From NCBI GenBank assembly GCA_963691705.1, contig OY829542.1, forward strand, positions 1,991,688-2,055,687: DNA of 64,000 nucleotides. Reading direction: 5' to 3'. Positions 21,140-33,899 of this stretch are shown here, piece after piece. Made by a program: the position numbers and the translations under genes. The number at the start of each line of letters is the position of its first letter. Position 1 is the first letter of the stretch. The notes under the pieces were generated by a model, which had not been told where the DNA came from, searched no databases, and worked only from the letters and a program-made list of their open reading frames with translations. Origin of the DNA: Viola odorata. Lineage: Eukaryota > Streptophyta > Magnoliopsida > Malpighiales > Violaceae.

Positions 21140-23038
21140 TCACCAGTAATCACCGCATGAACAAGCACCCTTAACAAAGTGGTGGAACCTGTTCCGATCC
21201 CTCATCACGATCGTCCGACCAGTGATCTCTGAAACTAACTTCATCACAGCATGACAATCAGGACAAACCCGGAGGTTTTTCACGATCTTTACTGTAGTTC
21301 CTGCTTCAGAACTGATCAGCCCAAACGCAACTGCAAGTTTCTCGCTGTGGACTTGCAGGGACTGCTCCTTCTCTGCATCCCCCAAATCATGCAACACAAC
21401 TTCTTTCTGTGGGCTATATCCTCGAGCCTTAAGCCAAGAATTCATTTCCGACAGCATCTTATAGATCTCTTTGCTCTTCGGATGTCTCCGATCTCCTGCC
21501 ACAAACTCGTGCACCTTATTACCCACATCAATCGAGCTGCAACCAGGCTCCTTGTCTACTCCACTGTCTTTCATCAAGGTCCTCATCCCCGCCATGCCTT
21601 CCCAATCGCCACTTGCTGCGTAGATGTTAGAAAGCAGAACGTAAGTCCCCGAATCAGCAAGATTCTGGCTCACAAGAAACTCTGCAATTTCCTCTCCTAG
21701 AGCAGTGTTTCCGTGGAGCTTACATGCCCCGAGCAGAGTACCCCATATAACAGAATCCCTTTCGACCTCCATGTTTTTAACGAGCTCATATGCTTCATCC
21801 AAATGCCCAGCTCGTCCAAGAAGATTAACCATACACCCATAATGCTCAACCTTTGCCTTTATGCCGTATTCATCTCTCATTGAGCGGAAGAAATCCCAAC
21901 CTTCGCTGACCAAACCGGCATGACTACAACCATTCAGAACACCGATAAAGGTAATGTCTGTAGGTTGGTACCCTATCCTACGCATCTCATTAAACAACTG
22001 CAAAGCATCTCGACTGAATCCATGCATTGCATATCCAACAATCATAGAATTCCAAACAACAACATCCTTATCGCGGATCTTTTCAAAAACCAGCCGCGCA
22101 TCCTCCAAGCTCCCACATTTGCTGTACATATCTATCAATGCAGTACCTACATGAGCATTGACCTTAATCCCATTACTCTCGATATACGAATGAACCCACT
22201 TTCCCGACCCCAAAGCCCCTGTTTGCCCACACGCTGACAGAACAGCCAAGACAGTCACTTCATCAGGCCTCACTTTAGCTTTAAGCATTCGCCTAAACAA
22301 GACCAATCCTTCATTAGCTGACCCGTGCTGTGCATACCCATCAATCATCACATTCCAACAAACAACATCCTTGCCCTCTAACCCATCAAACAACATCCTC
22401 GCATCCTCAATCATCCCGCATTTAGCATAGCAAGTAATCATCGCAGTCAGCGAAACCAAACTCTTCTCAGGCATATCATCAAACAGCTTGCGTGCGGCCC
22501 CCACGTCACCGCCTCTTGCATACACGTCGACCAGGCAAGTCCGCACATACAATGCTGAATCAAGCCCAAGTTTAATTGCTTGTCCATGGAGCAATTTCCC
22601 AGGTTCCAGGGGACATGATTTCAGTATCGTAGAAAAAGTGAAAGCGTTAGGCGTGACATCCTGTTCCAACATTTGAGCATAAAAGGCAAGTGCTTGGCCG
22701 TGAAGGTTGTTGATCTTGTGAGCTCGGATGATGGAAGTGTAAAAGAAGACATTTGGGTCATGGGTTTTGTTAAAGAGTGTGATTGAATGGTTAAGGTAGC
22801 CTATAGAGGAGTAAGAGCGTTGGAGCTTGAAGTTGAGGATTGGGTGGTCATGAAGGTTGTTACGGTAAAGAAAGGCGTGGATTTGGTGGAGCTGGTGTTT
22901 GGATTTCGATTTGTCTATTAGGATTGCGAGTCTTTCTGGCTGTGGTGGATGATGAGCGGTGCTGGAGGGACGGCTTTTGGGTGGTGGCGGTGGCAGCAGC
23001 GGCGGCGGTGTAGTGGAGAAGAGGGCAGCGGAGGACAT
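21140..23038 (-). CDS. ELI1: ELI1-like PPR protein, PLS-DYW subgroup (632 aa)
   Basis: Chloroplast RNA-editing factor. ELI1 of Arabidopsis (At4g37380) is needed for C-to-U editing of a plastid transcript. This single-exon ORF has the same length as I recall for ELI1 (632 aa). The N-terminus is rich in S, T and P (PPPLLPPPPPKS), as in a plastid transit peptide. PLS-type pentatricopeptide repeats run from about residue 60 to 440 (VCWNVMIDGYAQHG, ALIDMYSKCGSLEDA, VWNSMIVGYAMHG). Then come E/E+ motifs and a DYW deaminase domain with HSEKLAVAFG (HxE) and CPDCH (CxxC) zinc ligands, ending CSCGDYW. No stop or frameshift. The start is the first ATG of the frame and gives the transit peptide. It is tail to tail with HOS15. 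Confidence 0.93.
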   Translation of the reverse strand: MSSAALFSTTPPPLLPPPPPKSRPSSTAHHPPQPERLAILIDKSKSKHQLHQIHAFLYRNNLHDHPILNFKLQRSYSSIGYLNHSITLFNKTHDPNVFFYTSIIRAHKINNLHGQALAFYAQMLEQDVTPNAFTFSTILKSCPLEPGKLLHGQAIKLGLDSALYVRTCLVDVYARGGDVGAARKLFDDMPEKSLVSLTAMITCYAKCGMIEDARMLFDGLEGKDVVCWNVMIDGYAQHGSANEGLVLFRRMLKAKVRPDEVTVLAVLSACGQTGALGSGKWVHSYIESNGIKVNAHVGTALIDMYSKCGSLEDARLVFEKIRDKDVVVWNSMIVGYAMHGFSRDALQLFNEMRRIGYQPTDITFIGVLNGCSHAGLVSEGWDFFRSMRDEYGIKAKVEHYGCMVNLLGRAGHLDEAYELVKNMEVERDSVIWGTLLGACKLHGNTALGEEIAEFLVSQNLADSGTYVLLSNIYAASGDWEGMAGMRTLMKDSGVDKEPGCSSIDVGNKVHEFVAGDRRHPKSKEIYKMLSEMNSWLKARGYSPQKEVVLHDLGDAEKEQSLQVHSEKLAVAFGLISSEAGTTVKIVKNLRVCPDCHAVMKLVSEITGRTIVMRDRNRFHHFVKGACSCGDYW

Positions 23039-23235
23039 GTTTGTGGTAGAAAACTAGAGAATTGGCTCGCGACGGATTTTAATTTCAATGGGCCAATCTA
23101 AAGCCCAAATCCAAGTTAAGCATTCAACTGCTTAGAAATGCGCTAAACCGGTGTCGTATTGCCTGGGTTTAAAAACTTTATAGAGACTACAGTCAATTTC
23201 CTTTCCCATTTAAAATTTTTGATTTCTATTTCGAT
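23039..23235. promoter_or_regulatory. Short putative divergent promoter upstream of ELI1
   Basis: Only 197 bases separate the ELI1 ATG (minus strand) from the ATG of an apparent plus-strand exon at 23236. If that exon is real, this is a bidirectional promoter. No TATA box is obvious. Confidence 0.35.
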
Positions 23236-23543
23236 ATGGCTTCGAGCTGCGGATCTCTACAGCACGATCATCATCCCTCCCCCGCCTTCGACCCCAATCG
23301 CCGATCTCCCGCCCCGCCATCCCCAGGTGAACTCTAACCGCTCCGATTTCCATACTTTTATTCATCCATAGTTACTTCTCTGCGTAATTTATTTATCTTG
23401 TTTTCGTTTTGATTATGTGCAAGGATGATAATGGAGGCACTGAGGTGTACGCAATCGTTAATGCACTACATGGTGGATTGACAGACGCGAGACTCACTTC
23501 ACATGTTCTAGCGGAAGCGCGCGCGTGCTGCGGGTTATCTCAG
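23236..23543 (+). pseudogene. Orphan exon pair of unrecognised gene (possible gene fragment)
   Basis: A codon-like stretch from ATG 23236 to a donor at 23326 (begins MASSCGSLQHDHH, ends PAPPSP), then a second open stretch from an acceptor at 23423 to a possible donor at 23543 (reads GGTEVYAIVNALHGGLTDAR, then LAEARACCGLSQ). GC content and composition look coding, unlike the flanks. However, the two pieces do not join in frame with the obvious splice sites, and no further exons were seen in the next 3 kb. I do not recognise the family. It could be the broken 5' end of a gene, or a gene with a splice site I misplaced. Confidence 0.3.
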
Positions 23544-26500
23544 GGTACCTTCTCCTTCAATCGTACTTGTCAAGCTTGCTAGTACGAGCCCTTCTTTTTT
23601 CATATTAACCAGGTTCTATCTACGAAGTCTTATTTAGTTTTCGTTTTTAGTTGCACATCTCGCAAAGAAAAAGAAGTTATATTCAAAGGTGCAAAAGATG
23701 TGTCAATAATATGAGTAGAATGTGTTTGTCAATTTTAAGATTGGATTGTATAGAGAAGGCAGTTAAGCACGGTCGGAGTGCAATGCACCTCTACTCACAT
23801 TCGTGCATTGTGCACTAGTCATCATTCCGAGTGCATCAAATCGGAGAGACTGCTAATGAGGTGTACCATTCACTTGAGTAAGGAATAATTCTCTGAAGAG
23901 GGAAAATATTTTTATTTCGGGTGTGGAATTGCTTTGATGATGAAATGGAATCTATCACGAAATGAAAGTGGAGTGTGGTTTGCGTCTCTAGTGGTGGGAG
24001 GGAAATTGTGATTGATATTGAGAGGTGCTGCTAAGGATATTATGCAACTGAAATATCTCAAGCTTCTTCAAGGAAAATATTCATAAGCTGTAGTTAGACT
24101 ACCTCTTCTCTTTGAAAATAGAGGAAATGGTTTAGTTTCTCAATAGTTTGGTGAGCAAAAGACGAGGAAGCAAATCTATGCACCTTACTCTAGTAACATA
24201 TATAAGTTTCTAGGATTAGAAGTGTAGAACATGATACGACTAGAAGAACTGAGCAACCAATAATAATCATCAATTATTTGGAATGTACTAAAGAAAATTA
24301 CTTGGATGAAGTAAAGAAATGTCTTTCATTAGGATCTCATGGATCAACACTTCACTTTAGACGTGAAAGGTGTGTGAGGAAGTGCACTGTACACCATACA
24401 TCTGAACTTCTTAGTTGGTGGCTAAGATGCTTAAGGGTAAAGAGTCCTCCAGTGTGAGTTTTGTTAGTGCTGGGGCACCTTAAGGTGACTAAGTTGTAGT
24501 AACCTTTAGGTACCTTTCAAGGCCTCCTTTCTTAGTTTACATTAATGGGTTTCCAAGGTTCCTTCTTAAAATTACAATATAATTCCCCAAAGATCTTAAA
24601 TTTAGGGTGTAGAAAATTAAAATACAAGCTATAGTACTAATATGTTTTCTCCTTGACCAATCACTTTCCCAAACCCTGCATTACTTTAATGCCATGTGAG
24701 AACAATCCTTTCCTTGCCCATATTACCGTCATGATCTTGGCCCTGGCAATTATTTTACACTATTTTCTCTTTTGCTGATATTTTGCAAGCCAGTATAATC
24801 CAAATATCGTTTCTTGCTGGTACCACAAGGCTTCGTTACTGGTATTAAACCATGATAAAAACTTTATTTTTAAACTTCAAAGGGACTTGTAGCTGTTGAA
24901 AGTTATTTGGAAATGAGCTCTCATCATTGGATAAAAATGCATTCCCAAGGATTGGTGTTGAATTTTCTTCTAGATCCGAAGCCATAACCTTTGACATTCT
25001 CTTCAATGCTTCTCTTTTAGTTGAATTAAGAGGACCAAGGAATTTCTACAGTTACATAATACCGGTTGGATTTTCTCTGTAGGTACTTAACATAGCAGCT
25101 TGGTCAGCTCACCAGGCTTATACTTCTTGGTTTTGAAGTATGGGGAATCTAAAGCTTAAATCTGTATTTCAGATGTTCCGGTAAGGCTTCATACTTCTGT
25201 CCATGTGGGGAATTCAAGATAAAATTTCTAGTAGCTTGTAGGTTCTGAGAACTGCATACAGATTCATTGGCATGGGTTTGCATAGCTTTTCATTGCGGAA
25301 AACTCTGCTTGCACTGTGTATTCATATTTCAGATCCTTTTATTGATTCATATTTCGGCTTACATTGGATATATGACTGACAGAAAATGATTGCGTGACTT
25401 AACTCTCTCTTGGAAGAAACTAAATTTGATCTATAAGGCTATAGGCCTTCCTTTCCTCTGTCAATTGCACCCCTTTTCTATTCACTCATCAAAACTTAAG
25501 CTTCTCACTGATGCACAGCATCTTTAGGATGGAAACTCAATGTAGTGAGTTTGAAATCCAAAAATACAATCCCAATACCGAGTGACAGATGCTAAACTTG
25601 GAATGATTAGTTCTGGCAATTCTGCATTCTTTCCTGAAGTTTTTGACTTTTCAGCACTAGTTAGATGTTTGAATGATGTGCAATGGAAATCTGGAGATAT
25701 GCTACAATCAGTGGTAGATTTGTGGTATTAAATCATTATTCAAACGAAAACTCAGTCCATTGTATCAACATGCTTTATTGGAGCACATGCTGTTGTTTAA
25801 CTGTTCAGGGCACTGTGGCCTACAACATTTTTATCTAGCTTTCTTATTTTTGTCCTCGCCTCCTTCATATCTTTCCTCTTTTTAAACTACTCAATTCCTC
25901 TTTCCACATGGGAGAACAGATCATATATGGGTCTGCCTTGGGCTAAAATGATACCAGATTGTCGGTAGTTAGGAAGCAGGGCACTCGAAACTGAAGTCTT
26001 GAACTTCTTTTGTGTTCCCTTTTTATGAATTTTTTTCTTCATTGAGACTTGTTTTTAGCCAAATTTTGAGCATCGATTGTTTTCTTCTATGATTCATATC
26101 CTTGTCAAAGGTTTGCATGTTGGTGCCAGATTTAGTAATTCTGTTGGTACATTTGGTGTTAGTTTGGTATTACTCATTGTTTTGCTAGCTCTCATAAATT
26201 AGAAAAGAGAAAAGCCAAACTCCATGGGTGGAACCTGATAGGATGTGTCTGTCATTTTCTTCAAATTGAATTCACCTACGGATTTCGATATTCTTACTCA
26301 TTGAACAGTAGCATCAATAGGAATATATCAAAATAAGCCAACAAAGATTAGATTGCATAGATTCTTGGTTTTTTTTAATAGTCGGATGTGAGATTTGAAC
26401 ATTCTTTGAAAGTCCCGGTGCTGCGGTCAAGTCTCTACTGATATTTTTGTCACCAACCAGACAAACAATGATCTACATGATGTGTATTGGCAGATTCTTA

Positions 26501-27130
26501 GTTCTTTCTTTTTGAGCAAAACAGATTCTTTGTTCTTAACACCATTATAGGCGTCATGTTACTCAAAGGAAGCCGCTTTGAAGCTAAGCTTTCCAAAAGT
26601 ATATATGCGTTATTAGGTTTCAATTAATGCATGTAGGCTTGCGTCGTGCCATCAGTTGCATGATAAGTTGATCAGCATTTTTCCGTGATTATTCATCCTT
26701 CACTAGTCGCTCATATAAATGATACTCCCCACGCCAAAAAGAAAAAAGAAAAAAGACTCATTAGTATACTTTCCAAAGATTAAGAAAAATATTAATTATT
26801 GAAAATAAATCAATATATATATTAATTATAATTTTAAATAAGCCAATAAGCACAAAATATTAGGTATTATTAATTACAATTTTCTCTTGAAAATACAACG
26901 TGACAACCTAAATATATGAAAAAATTATTTTTTTATATAACGGAGAAAGTTTAATTTGTTAACCTCATAAATATCTCATTTCTATATGGTTGACCCTGTA
27001 ATTTATGGGAGAGTAAATTTTAATACTGAACTCTAAATTTGTTACATCTGTAAATAACAGCAAAGCAATTCTTTGGTTTGCATTTGATCATTGACCTATT
27101 GATGTTGTTTAGCAGGGGTGGCTTGTAGTT
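23544..27130. other. Long non-coding stretch
   Basis: About 3.6 kb with no convincing ORF, RNA gene or terminal-repeat element. Less AT-rich than later spacers; it could be a large intron or intergenic DNA downstream of the orphan exons. Confidence 0.4.
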
Positions 27131-27453
27131 ACTTAGACTTGTTGTTTGGTGTTTTTAGTTACATTTATATTATCCTCACATTATCGAGAAAAAAATAACA
27201 GTAAAAAAAAAGTGATTATATCCTTGTTAGACAGTAATTTGACGAGATTGGTGTTGACACTTTGTTGTTTTGCTATACATAGCAACAGTACAAAGTCACT
27301 TAGTCTTGTTGTTTGGTGTTTTTAGTTACATTTATATTATCCTCACATTATCGAGAAAAAAATAACAGTAAAAAAAATGTGATTATATCCTTGTTAGACA
27401 GTAATTTGACGAGATTGGTGTTGACACTTTGTTGTTTTGCTATATGGGCAGTG
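27131..27453. repeat. Two-copy tandem duplication, period 167 bp
   Basis: The segment starting ACTTAGACTTGTTGTTTGG at 27131 recurs at 27298 (ACTTAGTCTTGTTG) with only a few differences through TTTTGCTATA at about 27280 and 27443. Near identity suggests recent duplication. No coding content. Confidence 0.85.
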
Positions 27454-28931
27454 ATGAGTAAGGTTGTCAAACTCGAGAGTTTATTTCGGCATGAATAATC
27501 GAGGTAAATTTAAAAGAAAGTTTTTAAAATTTTAATATTTTTTTAATATTCTCGACGTAAAATCAGGACATAAAATCATAAGAGTTTGTAAATTTATAAT
27601 ATTTTTATTATTTTTAACAAAGTTTAAACGTAGAAATTATTAGCTTACATGTCTGAAGCAACGAATAAAAATCAATCCAAGTTTATATTCAACACTAAGC
27701 AACAACGTGTGTGTATATGTGTGTATATATATAAAATAATAATAATAATAATAATAATGCTAAAACATTAGCCCGCGTAACATGTAAGCTGGTTCCACCC
27801 ATAAAACCTTATCTTTCTACTTGGTTGTCAACTTCAAAATTATTATTCATAACACCGGAAGTTTTCCTTAGTTTCATTTTTTATTTGATTAAATTATATA
27901 TTTATTAATTATGTTTATCTCATAATTAATTATTATATTTATCTTATAATTATATTTAGCTGTGAAAAATATTTATAGTGTAATTTTATTATCATTATAT
28001 ATATGAAAATGAATATATTTTCTTTTCGATAGTTTTATCAATAATCTAATAAAGTAGCGTAATATGTGTGTTTGAGACTAGTTAGTTGTGTTTTATATAT
28101 TTATTTTACATATTGAACCTCATTTAATCAAAATTAAAGCTCATATTTTATCTTATACGAAGTGGGCTATTCGTCCGAACTCAATTTACACAATTTTTTT
28201 AATTCCAAAAAAACTAAAAAATGAGTTGTAATAGAATTGATAAAATCATTCTACGAGTTTCCACGTAATCCGGTAAGAGTTTACTAAAAAAAAAATTTGT
28301 TATGATCTGACTCGTTTTAGCAAAATAATATTTATAGTAAACTTATAAAATCGTTTTAACAAAATCTGATGACTGATGAGTGACAATGGACTCTGGCTTC
28401 AAATATGCTGGGAAAAAAAAGACAAACAATAAACACAGATTTATAATTAGTGGTGGTGGTGGACTTGTAAGGAAGTGGGTGTGTAATCAGTAATGTACTC
28501 CCTCTTTTAAAACTCCTCTTTTAGCCTTTTAGCTAAATAAGGGTCTATATTAGGTTTGGATACCTTACATTTTTGGAACAACAACAAAGAACACATCATT
28601 TTTTATGCAATTTCTTAATCTACTCGCATCGACCGATAATTATACGTATTACATTATTTTAGCCTGTGCAGCATGTCAGAATGTTAGGAGGCCTATCGGA
28701 CATAAATGAGAATTTGACTAATTTCCTTTTTTTAATGGATCTAAATAGAAATTCATAAAAACTCTTACCATGGAATATAAATTAATCTGACTCAAAAAAA
28801 AAAAATGAGACACCACATTATCTATCTATATGTATATATATAAAACACAAAGTCTAACGTTAGATGAGTCAGCATTCCAACACCATAATTATTTTTCATC
28901 TCAAAATAAAGATCGGCATCTTGTTGTGAGA
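27454..28931. other. AT-rich non-coding spacer
   Basis: Contains an AAT microsatellite (about 27736-27758) and many A/T runs. Nothing else recognised. Confidence 0.4.
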
Positions 28932-29142
28932 TACTTCCTCCGTCCATTTATAATAGACGCTTTTACTATTGGCACGCATATTAAAAAGATCGAATGATTC
29001 ACTATTTAAGACAATTTTATCCCGAACTTTTTCTTAAACGTACATTAATCTATCGAAAAAAGTACAATTTTTTTTAATCAAATAGTAAATCATCCGATTT
29101 GTCCAAAATTAAAGCGTTTATTATAAATGGACGGAGGGAGTA
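28932..29142. mobile_element. Stowaway-type MITE with TA target duplication
   Basis: A 207-bp insert between TA dinucleotides. Its ends CTTCCTCCGTCCATTTATAA and (inverted) CTCCCTCCGTCCATTTATAA form terminal inverted repeats of about 30 bp, the classic Stowaway (Tc1/mariner) start. The interior is AT-rich and non-coding. Confidence 0.88.
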
Positions 29143-29199
29143 CCGTCCAAACCGGGGTTTAGCAATTATGAAGGGTATATTAGTATAGAAAAACAGGTG

Positions 29200-29850
29200 G
29201 TCCTCACTGCACTCATCCCCGCACAATATACATCAGGACACCCACATAGATCATCTTTGATTCCTGGGGATCATTCCTGGGGATCAAAACATAGAAAGTA
29301 CTAGACATTAGACACCCCCCATCACCTCAGAGAGTCGTGTCAAATTTTCTTTTATTTACGTTAATAGTCACATTTCTGTTAATATTTATGTTGATGGATT
29401 TCATTTTACTTGTATTACATATAAAGTGAGGGTAAATTATGATGTGTCGTTTTAGAAGTACACAAAAATCGCTCCGAATCCTGTCTGCTTTTTCTAATCA
29501 CCATTATTGATCATTTCTCGGTCCAACCATCCCAATTAGAAACAGTATTTTCTTATAATTAAATGAAGAAAAAGAAAACAAAAATGATGGGATCCCCACT
29601 CGTTTGTCCTCAAGGAAAGCTTAAAATTCACTAGCTTATAAACTATACTGGATGCTACTAGCTCTACTACTACAAGTCCTTTCCGTAGAAAGCAAAACAC
29701 TCTACTTTTGTTCGGTATTTGCTGCTTTCATTTGATCTTTGATCTCTTTGGAACCTGACAAAAACCTTTACTGTCGATAACATAACATAGTTCAAACTTC
29801 AAAAAGTAAACAACGTTATACTATATGAAAAATAATTCAGCTTCAAAAAC
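29200..29850 (+). repeat. Segmental duplication block A, copy 1
   Basis: Parts of this stretch match 37.02-37.61 kb in the same orientation (for example ATGATGGGATCCCCACTC, TTTGGAACCTGACAAAA, GTCGATAACATAAC). Together with shared sequence near 32.2/39.1 kb and the zinc-finger genes, it marks an old direct duplication. Confidence 0.75.
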
Positions 29851-30284
29851 AATTTCCGTGATTGTATTGTATGATTTGTATCTACGGTGAGAAAAGATAC
29901 ATATTTTTATAAATAAATTTTAAATAATACTACTAGTTCACGAGTTTGTGCTAGTGCCAATCCCAGCTGGTCTTTGTGCTAGTGCTCCTTGTCCTTATGC
30001 CGTAACGTACCAAACCTCATCAACCACGAGTTTCGTTTTTTAGTCATGTTAGGAGACAAGTCTTTTTAATTGAAATAATATTTAATTTTGTTCTCAATCA
30101 GCAATAGAGGATATCAATCATACAGGTTCTTGACTTTTTGTCATTTGGAAAGAAAAATAATTGTATTTTATCAATTTTATAAGTTTCCTGGACAATTTTT
30201 TTAAAGAATTATTAGGTGTACTCTAAAAAGAAAGCATCTAGATCTCCAATTTGTGTGCTTGATTAAAAGGTCATTGTTATTAGA

Positions 30285-30466
30285 TACTCCCTCCGGTCAC
30301 AATTAACTGTTGCTGGTACTGTAGATACGCATATCGAGAAAGTCGGATGGCGCACTATTTGACCTCAAAAAATTTTAATTTTTTGAGGTCAAATAGAGCG
30401 CCATCCGGCCTCCTCGATATGCGTATCTACAGTACAACCGACAGTTAAAAAAGACCGGAGGGAGTA
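30285..30466. mobile_element. Foldback Stowaway-type MITE (near-perfect hairpin)
   Basis: About 180 bp between TA dinucleotides. The two halves are almost completely inverted: CTCCCTCCGGTC at both ends, TACTGTAGATACGCATATCG in one arm and its complement in the other, meeting at a centre AAATTTTAATTTTTTGAGG. A transcript would fold into one long hairpin, a known source of MITE-derived small RNAs. Confidence 0.87.
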
Positions 30467-30879
30467 TATTATTTGCAAGAATTTTATTCGCCAACACATT
30501 ACCCTAATTTTGTTTGGAATCGGTATATCCTAACTTTATCACAAACTGTTTCAATTATTCTTTAAAAAGAAAAAAAAGTTGTTTCAATTTTAGAAGAATT
30601 TAAAACTCTAGGAGGATGGGGTCATGCCCCATCTAGTCTCCATTACCCTTCGTGCCTATTATCAATGCTCGTTGTGATTGATTTTTTCATCCTTAATTCA
30701 AGTCTCGAGTTCAAATTTAGAATACGAAACAACAACATAGGCTGAGAGCCACCCGTTTTCAAGTTCAAGAGAAGATGTTAAAGATGGTGAGGAAATCGAA
30801 AAAAATTGTACTCAAATTCTTGTTTTTATAAGAATTTTTTAAAAGAATACCATATCAAGTCTAAACCAATGATCCCAAC

Positions 30880-32030
30880 TTCGACGACACCAGCGGGGAT
30901 AGGACCCGTTCCAGTTAATCGCTAGCTCATTTTTTCCGCCGGCCCAAAAATAAGCTTCTCAGCTACAACTCTACCCGAACCGAGTACGACCAGCATAGTG
31001 CCACCATCCACTGAGTCCGTTGTCGCCCTTCATAGGAGGATGGATGTTATCATTTTCATGCTCGCCAGCCTGATTCCTCAACCGTTGGCTCATCTACTAG
31101 CCTCATCACCGTTGTTCACTCAACCTCTAGTTGCGTCGCAGACTGGGCAACCATTCGTCTGTAATGAGCCACTAGCTCCTCAGGTAGTTTAATTTGCCTC
31201 CTGCAGGAAGTCAGCATCTCCCCCATGGGAACTTGGAGCAGCCTGTTTTACCGGTACCTTAGGCTGCAAATCCTCCCAAGATAAGGGAAGGATATTTGGA
31301 TAACATGAATGAGGTTAGTAATCGTTCAGTAAGTGATGGGTGTCGAATCCATCAAAAATAAAGTACAACTTATCAATACCTACAAAAGATTGCAAATAGT
31401 GGTAGGAGGATCGATCCACATGGAATGATTAGACTTAAACAAGATAAAATATCATAATGAAACACTTAGGTGAATGGGGGTTTGTTTTAAACTAAAGACA
31501 GAAAATTAAATAAAGCAAATAAATAGTCTTGGCCAAGAACGATGGGCCTCTGATAATACAAATAAGGCACCTCAAGGGTAATTAAGACATTTTTCTCACC
31601 AACGGGGTCTTGGTATATATACCTCCCGGTATATATCCTCAATAGTAGTCAAGACTACATATATCGACTCTACCATGTAAGTATATTACTGGTACAACAT
31701 GCTAGGGAAACTATCGGGAAAAGGGACAGGTATCGGTAATGGCTGACCAAGCCCGAACGACAAGTGTCCAGGGTGACCCACAGGGCGAGGCTATAAATAC
31801 CCCCCTATCACCCCTTCATGAACACACATACATACACACGCACATGTACTAAAACTCTGCCCACCTACCTCCACCCGATAGTTCTCACTTACTACCTATT
31901 TTCATGCTTACTAACTTTATCGTCGGAGCTTCTGCGCCGAAGACCCCCTCCGGTGCTTTGCAGGTGGCGTAAAACAGCAAGACAGTCCACATCAGCACGT
32001 CAGATTACAAAATAATCTTCACCCTAGATC
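30880..32030. mobile_element. Decayed LTR-retrotransposon sequence (probable gypsy fragment and LTR)
   Basis: 30.98-31.2 kb has a short GC-richer open stretch (HRRMDVIIFMLASLIPQ) that looks like a gag N-terminal remnant. 31.56-32.01 kb looks like an LTR: a TATA box (CTATAAATACCCCC, near 31790) is followed by GTCGGAGCTTCTGCGCCG, a phrase typical of Tat/Ogre-like LTR downstream regions. No borders or target duplications were found. Confidence 0.4.
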
Positions 32031-33899
32031 TAGGACTATCACACACCATGTGGTTAGCAATTCTATCCTACACATTACATACACGGCTGCTTTCCGAACT
32101 GGAATGAAAAATTAGTCTCGTGATTGTCGAACGGATACGAAGATTACCTCTAACTTATTAACAACATGACTGTGATCCCAATAGATTCACATATCAATAT
32201 ATAGTATACTTTACAATAGAGATTTGAATGAACTCTTATAAATGGAAGTTTGGCCTTTTCTTCTCATTAATAATGATCCCTGGCTCTGTGTTGTACAACA
32301 GGTGGGAGAAGATGAACTTAGAGATATTAAATATAGGTCTGGATTTGACAACTGATGGCCATGCAGACAAAGGAAAAATCAAAGTTTTACTCTTTCCAAA
32401 TTAAATCCTATAAGAAAATCTACTTCTTTTTTAACATCACTCTATAAATATGATGGGTTTTTTTTTTCATTGTAAACAATGTAAATAGTTAAAATAAAAA
32501 TAATACTTAGAGATATTAACTTTTTAATTAATAATAACACGATGTGCTAAGAAATAGTTTAAATTTTCAATAATTATATAACTTGCAACTATGCGAAGAC
32601 TTGATACTTGATACCTTAAATAATGGTTGATGTTACTCCTAAAATCAAAATTGTTATTCTCATATTTTACATGTCACTTAACTCGAACCTATAATCTAAT
32701 ATTCATTAATTTAGATTTATTTACAAATTAGGTTTAAAAATTTGATTAATTACACTATTTCATATTTAAGATTATTATTGCAAAGTTGAAATCAAGATAC
32801 ATCTTATCAACATAATTATTACATTTTCTTAAAGTATATGAAAAGCGAAAGTGACAAACTAAAATAGATAGATATTCTAAAAGAGAATAAGATTTTTTAC
32901 CCCTTCTCTTACCACTTTTATCTTTTTTCTTAGTTATAATAATAAATTACCCTTCCCCACACCTCTCTTTTCCTTTCTTTTTCCCTTTCGGGTTAAGTTA
33001 CTGCAAAACCTCTTCTTTTTATTTTTATTTTTATTTGTTAACACTGGTTTGAGCTCACTTAACAACATCAATAACAATAAACATAAAAAGAATATATGAC
33101 AATTTTCTTATGAACTTCAGTTGGCCTGACTCGAGAAGCTCACGATGCAATAAAATTTTAATATTCATTGAGGTCTGTTTTGGTAACGAAAAGCTTAAAA
33201 AAACTTGTGTTATTTTACTTATGTTTATTTCGTTTATTCGTGATTAATAGCGTGCTAGTTACAATAATTTTAACATTATATATCGTATCTTTGTCCTTAC
33301 ACTAGCACAATTAAGTTTATTGATAATTCTCTATGCATTCTAAGAAAATAGAATCTAGAAAATATTCTAATTTTGTACTCTCTTCGTCTCATAATAGTAA
33401 TCTTTTTGGATGAAATTGTTTACTTCATAATAGTAGTTGTTTGTAAGATTATAAAGAAACTTTTAATCTATTTTTTAATTTTACTCATGTCTAATGCGTC
33501 TTTAAAGAGAGAAATAAATACCTTTTAAAAATAAACATTTTTTTAGTTAAAAAATATACTGTATGATTAATTAGTTTGTATTAAACAATTTTGAAAGATA
33601 TAAATGCACGGGTCTTGAAGAAAACAAAAGAAGAAACTTTTGTGAAAAAGCACCCAACACTGTCCTTAAACTGACATAAGCATCAGCAATGTGGGGATCA
33701 TCTCAATAAGAATTGAATAATACCCTCTTCCACTCACTTCCCATCCCTCCCCTCCCTTTAAAAACACCTCTCTTCGCCTCCCATTAAGTAACATTTTCCA
33801 TCAAAATCAAACTTTTCTTCCAAAATGGTTTCCCATTAATGAGAAAGAATTTGATCAAAAATTTAATTATATTCTTAATCAAGATCAGTAAGTGATGAC
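32031..33899. other. AT-rich spacer and upstream region of the first zinc-finger gene
   Basis: Non-coding. 32.19-32.28 kb matches 39.07-39.12 kb (part of the segmental duplication). 33.64-33.78 kb (CACTGTCCTTAAACTGAC and the C/T-rich run before the gene) matches, inverted, the upstream region of the second zinc-finger gene near 40.14-40.29 kb. Confidence 0.5.

Noticed and set aside
21920..22237. Plus-strand ORFs antisense to ELI1
   Set aside because: They mirror the PPR repeats and have no recognisable motif.
30700..30730. Phrase TCGAGTTCAAATT resembling a tRNA T-arm
   Set aside because: No matching acceptor, D or anticodon arms could be folded around it; no tRNA gene was recognised anywhere in the window.
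31818..32015. 65-codon ORF downstream of a TATA box
   Set aside because: It lies in sequence that looks like a retrotransposon LTR, and its composition does not suggest a protein.
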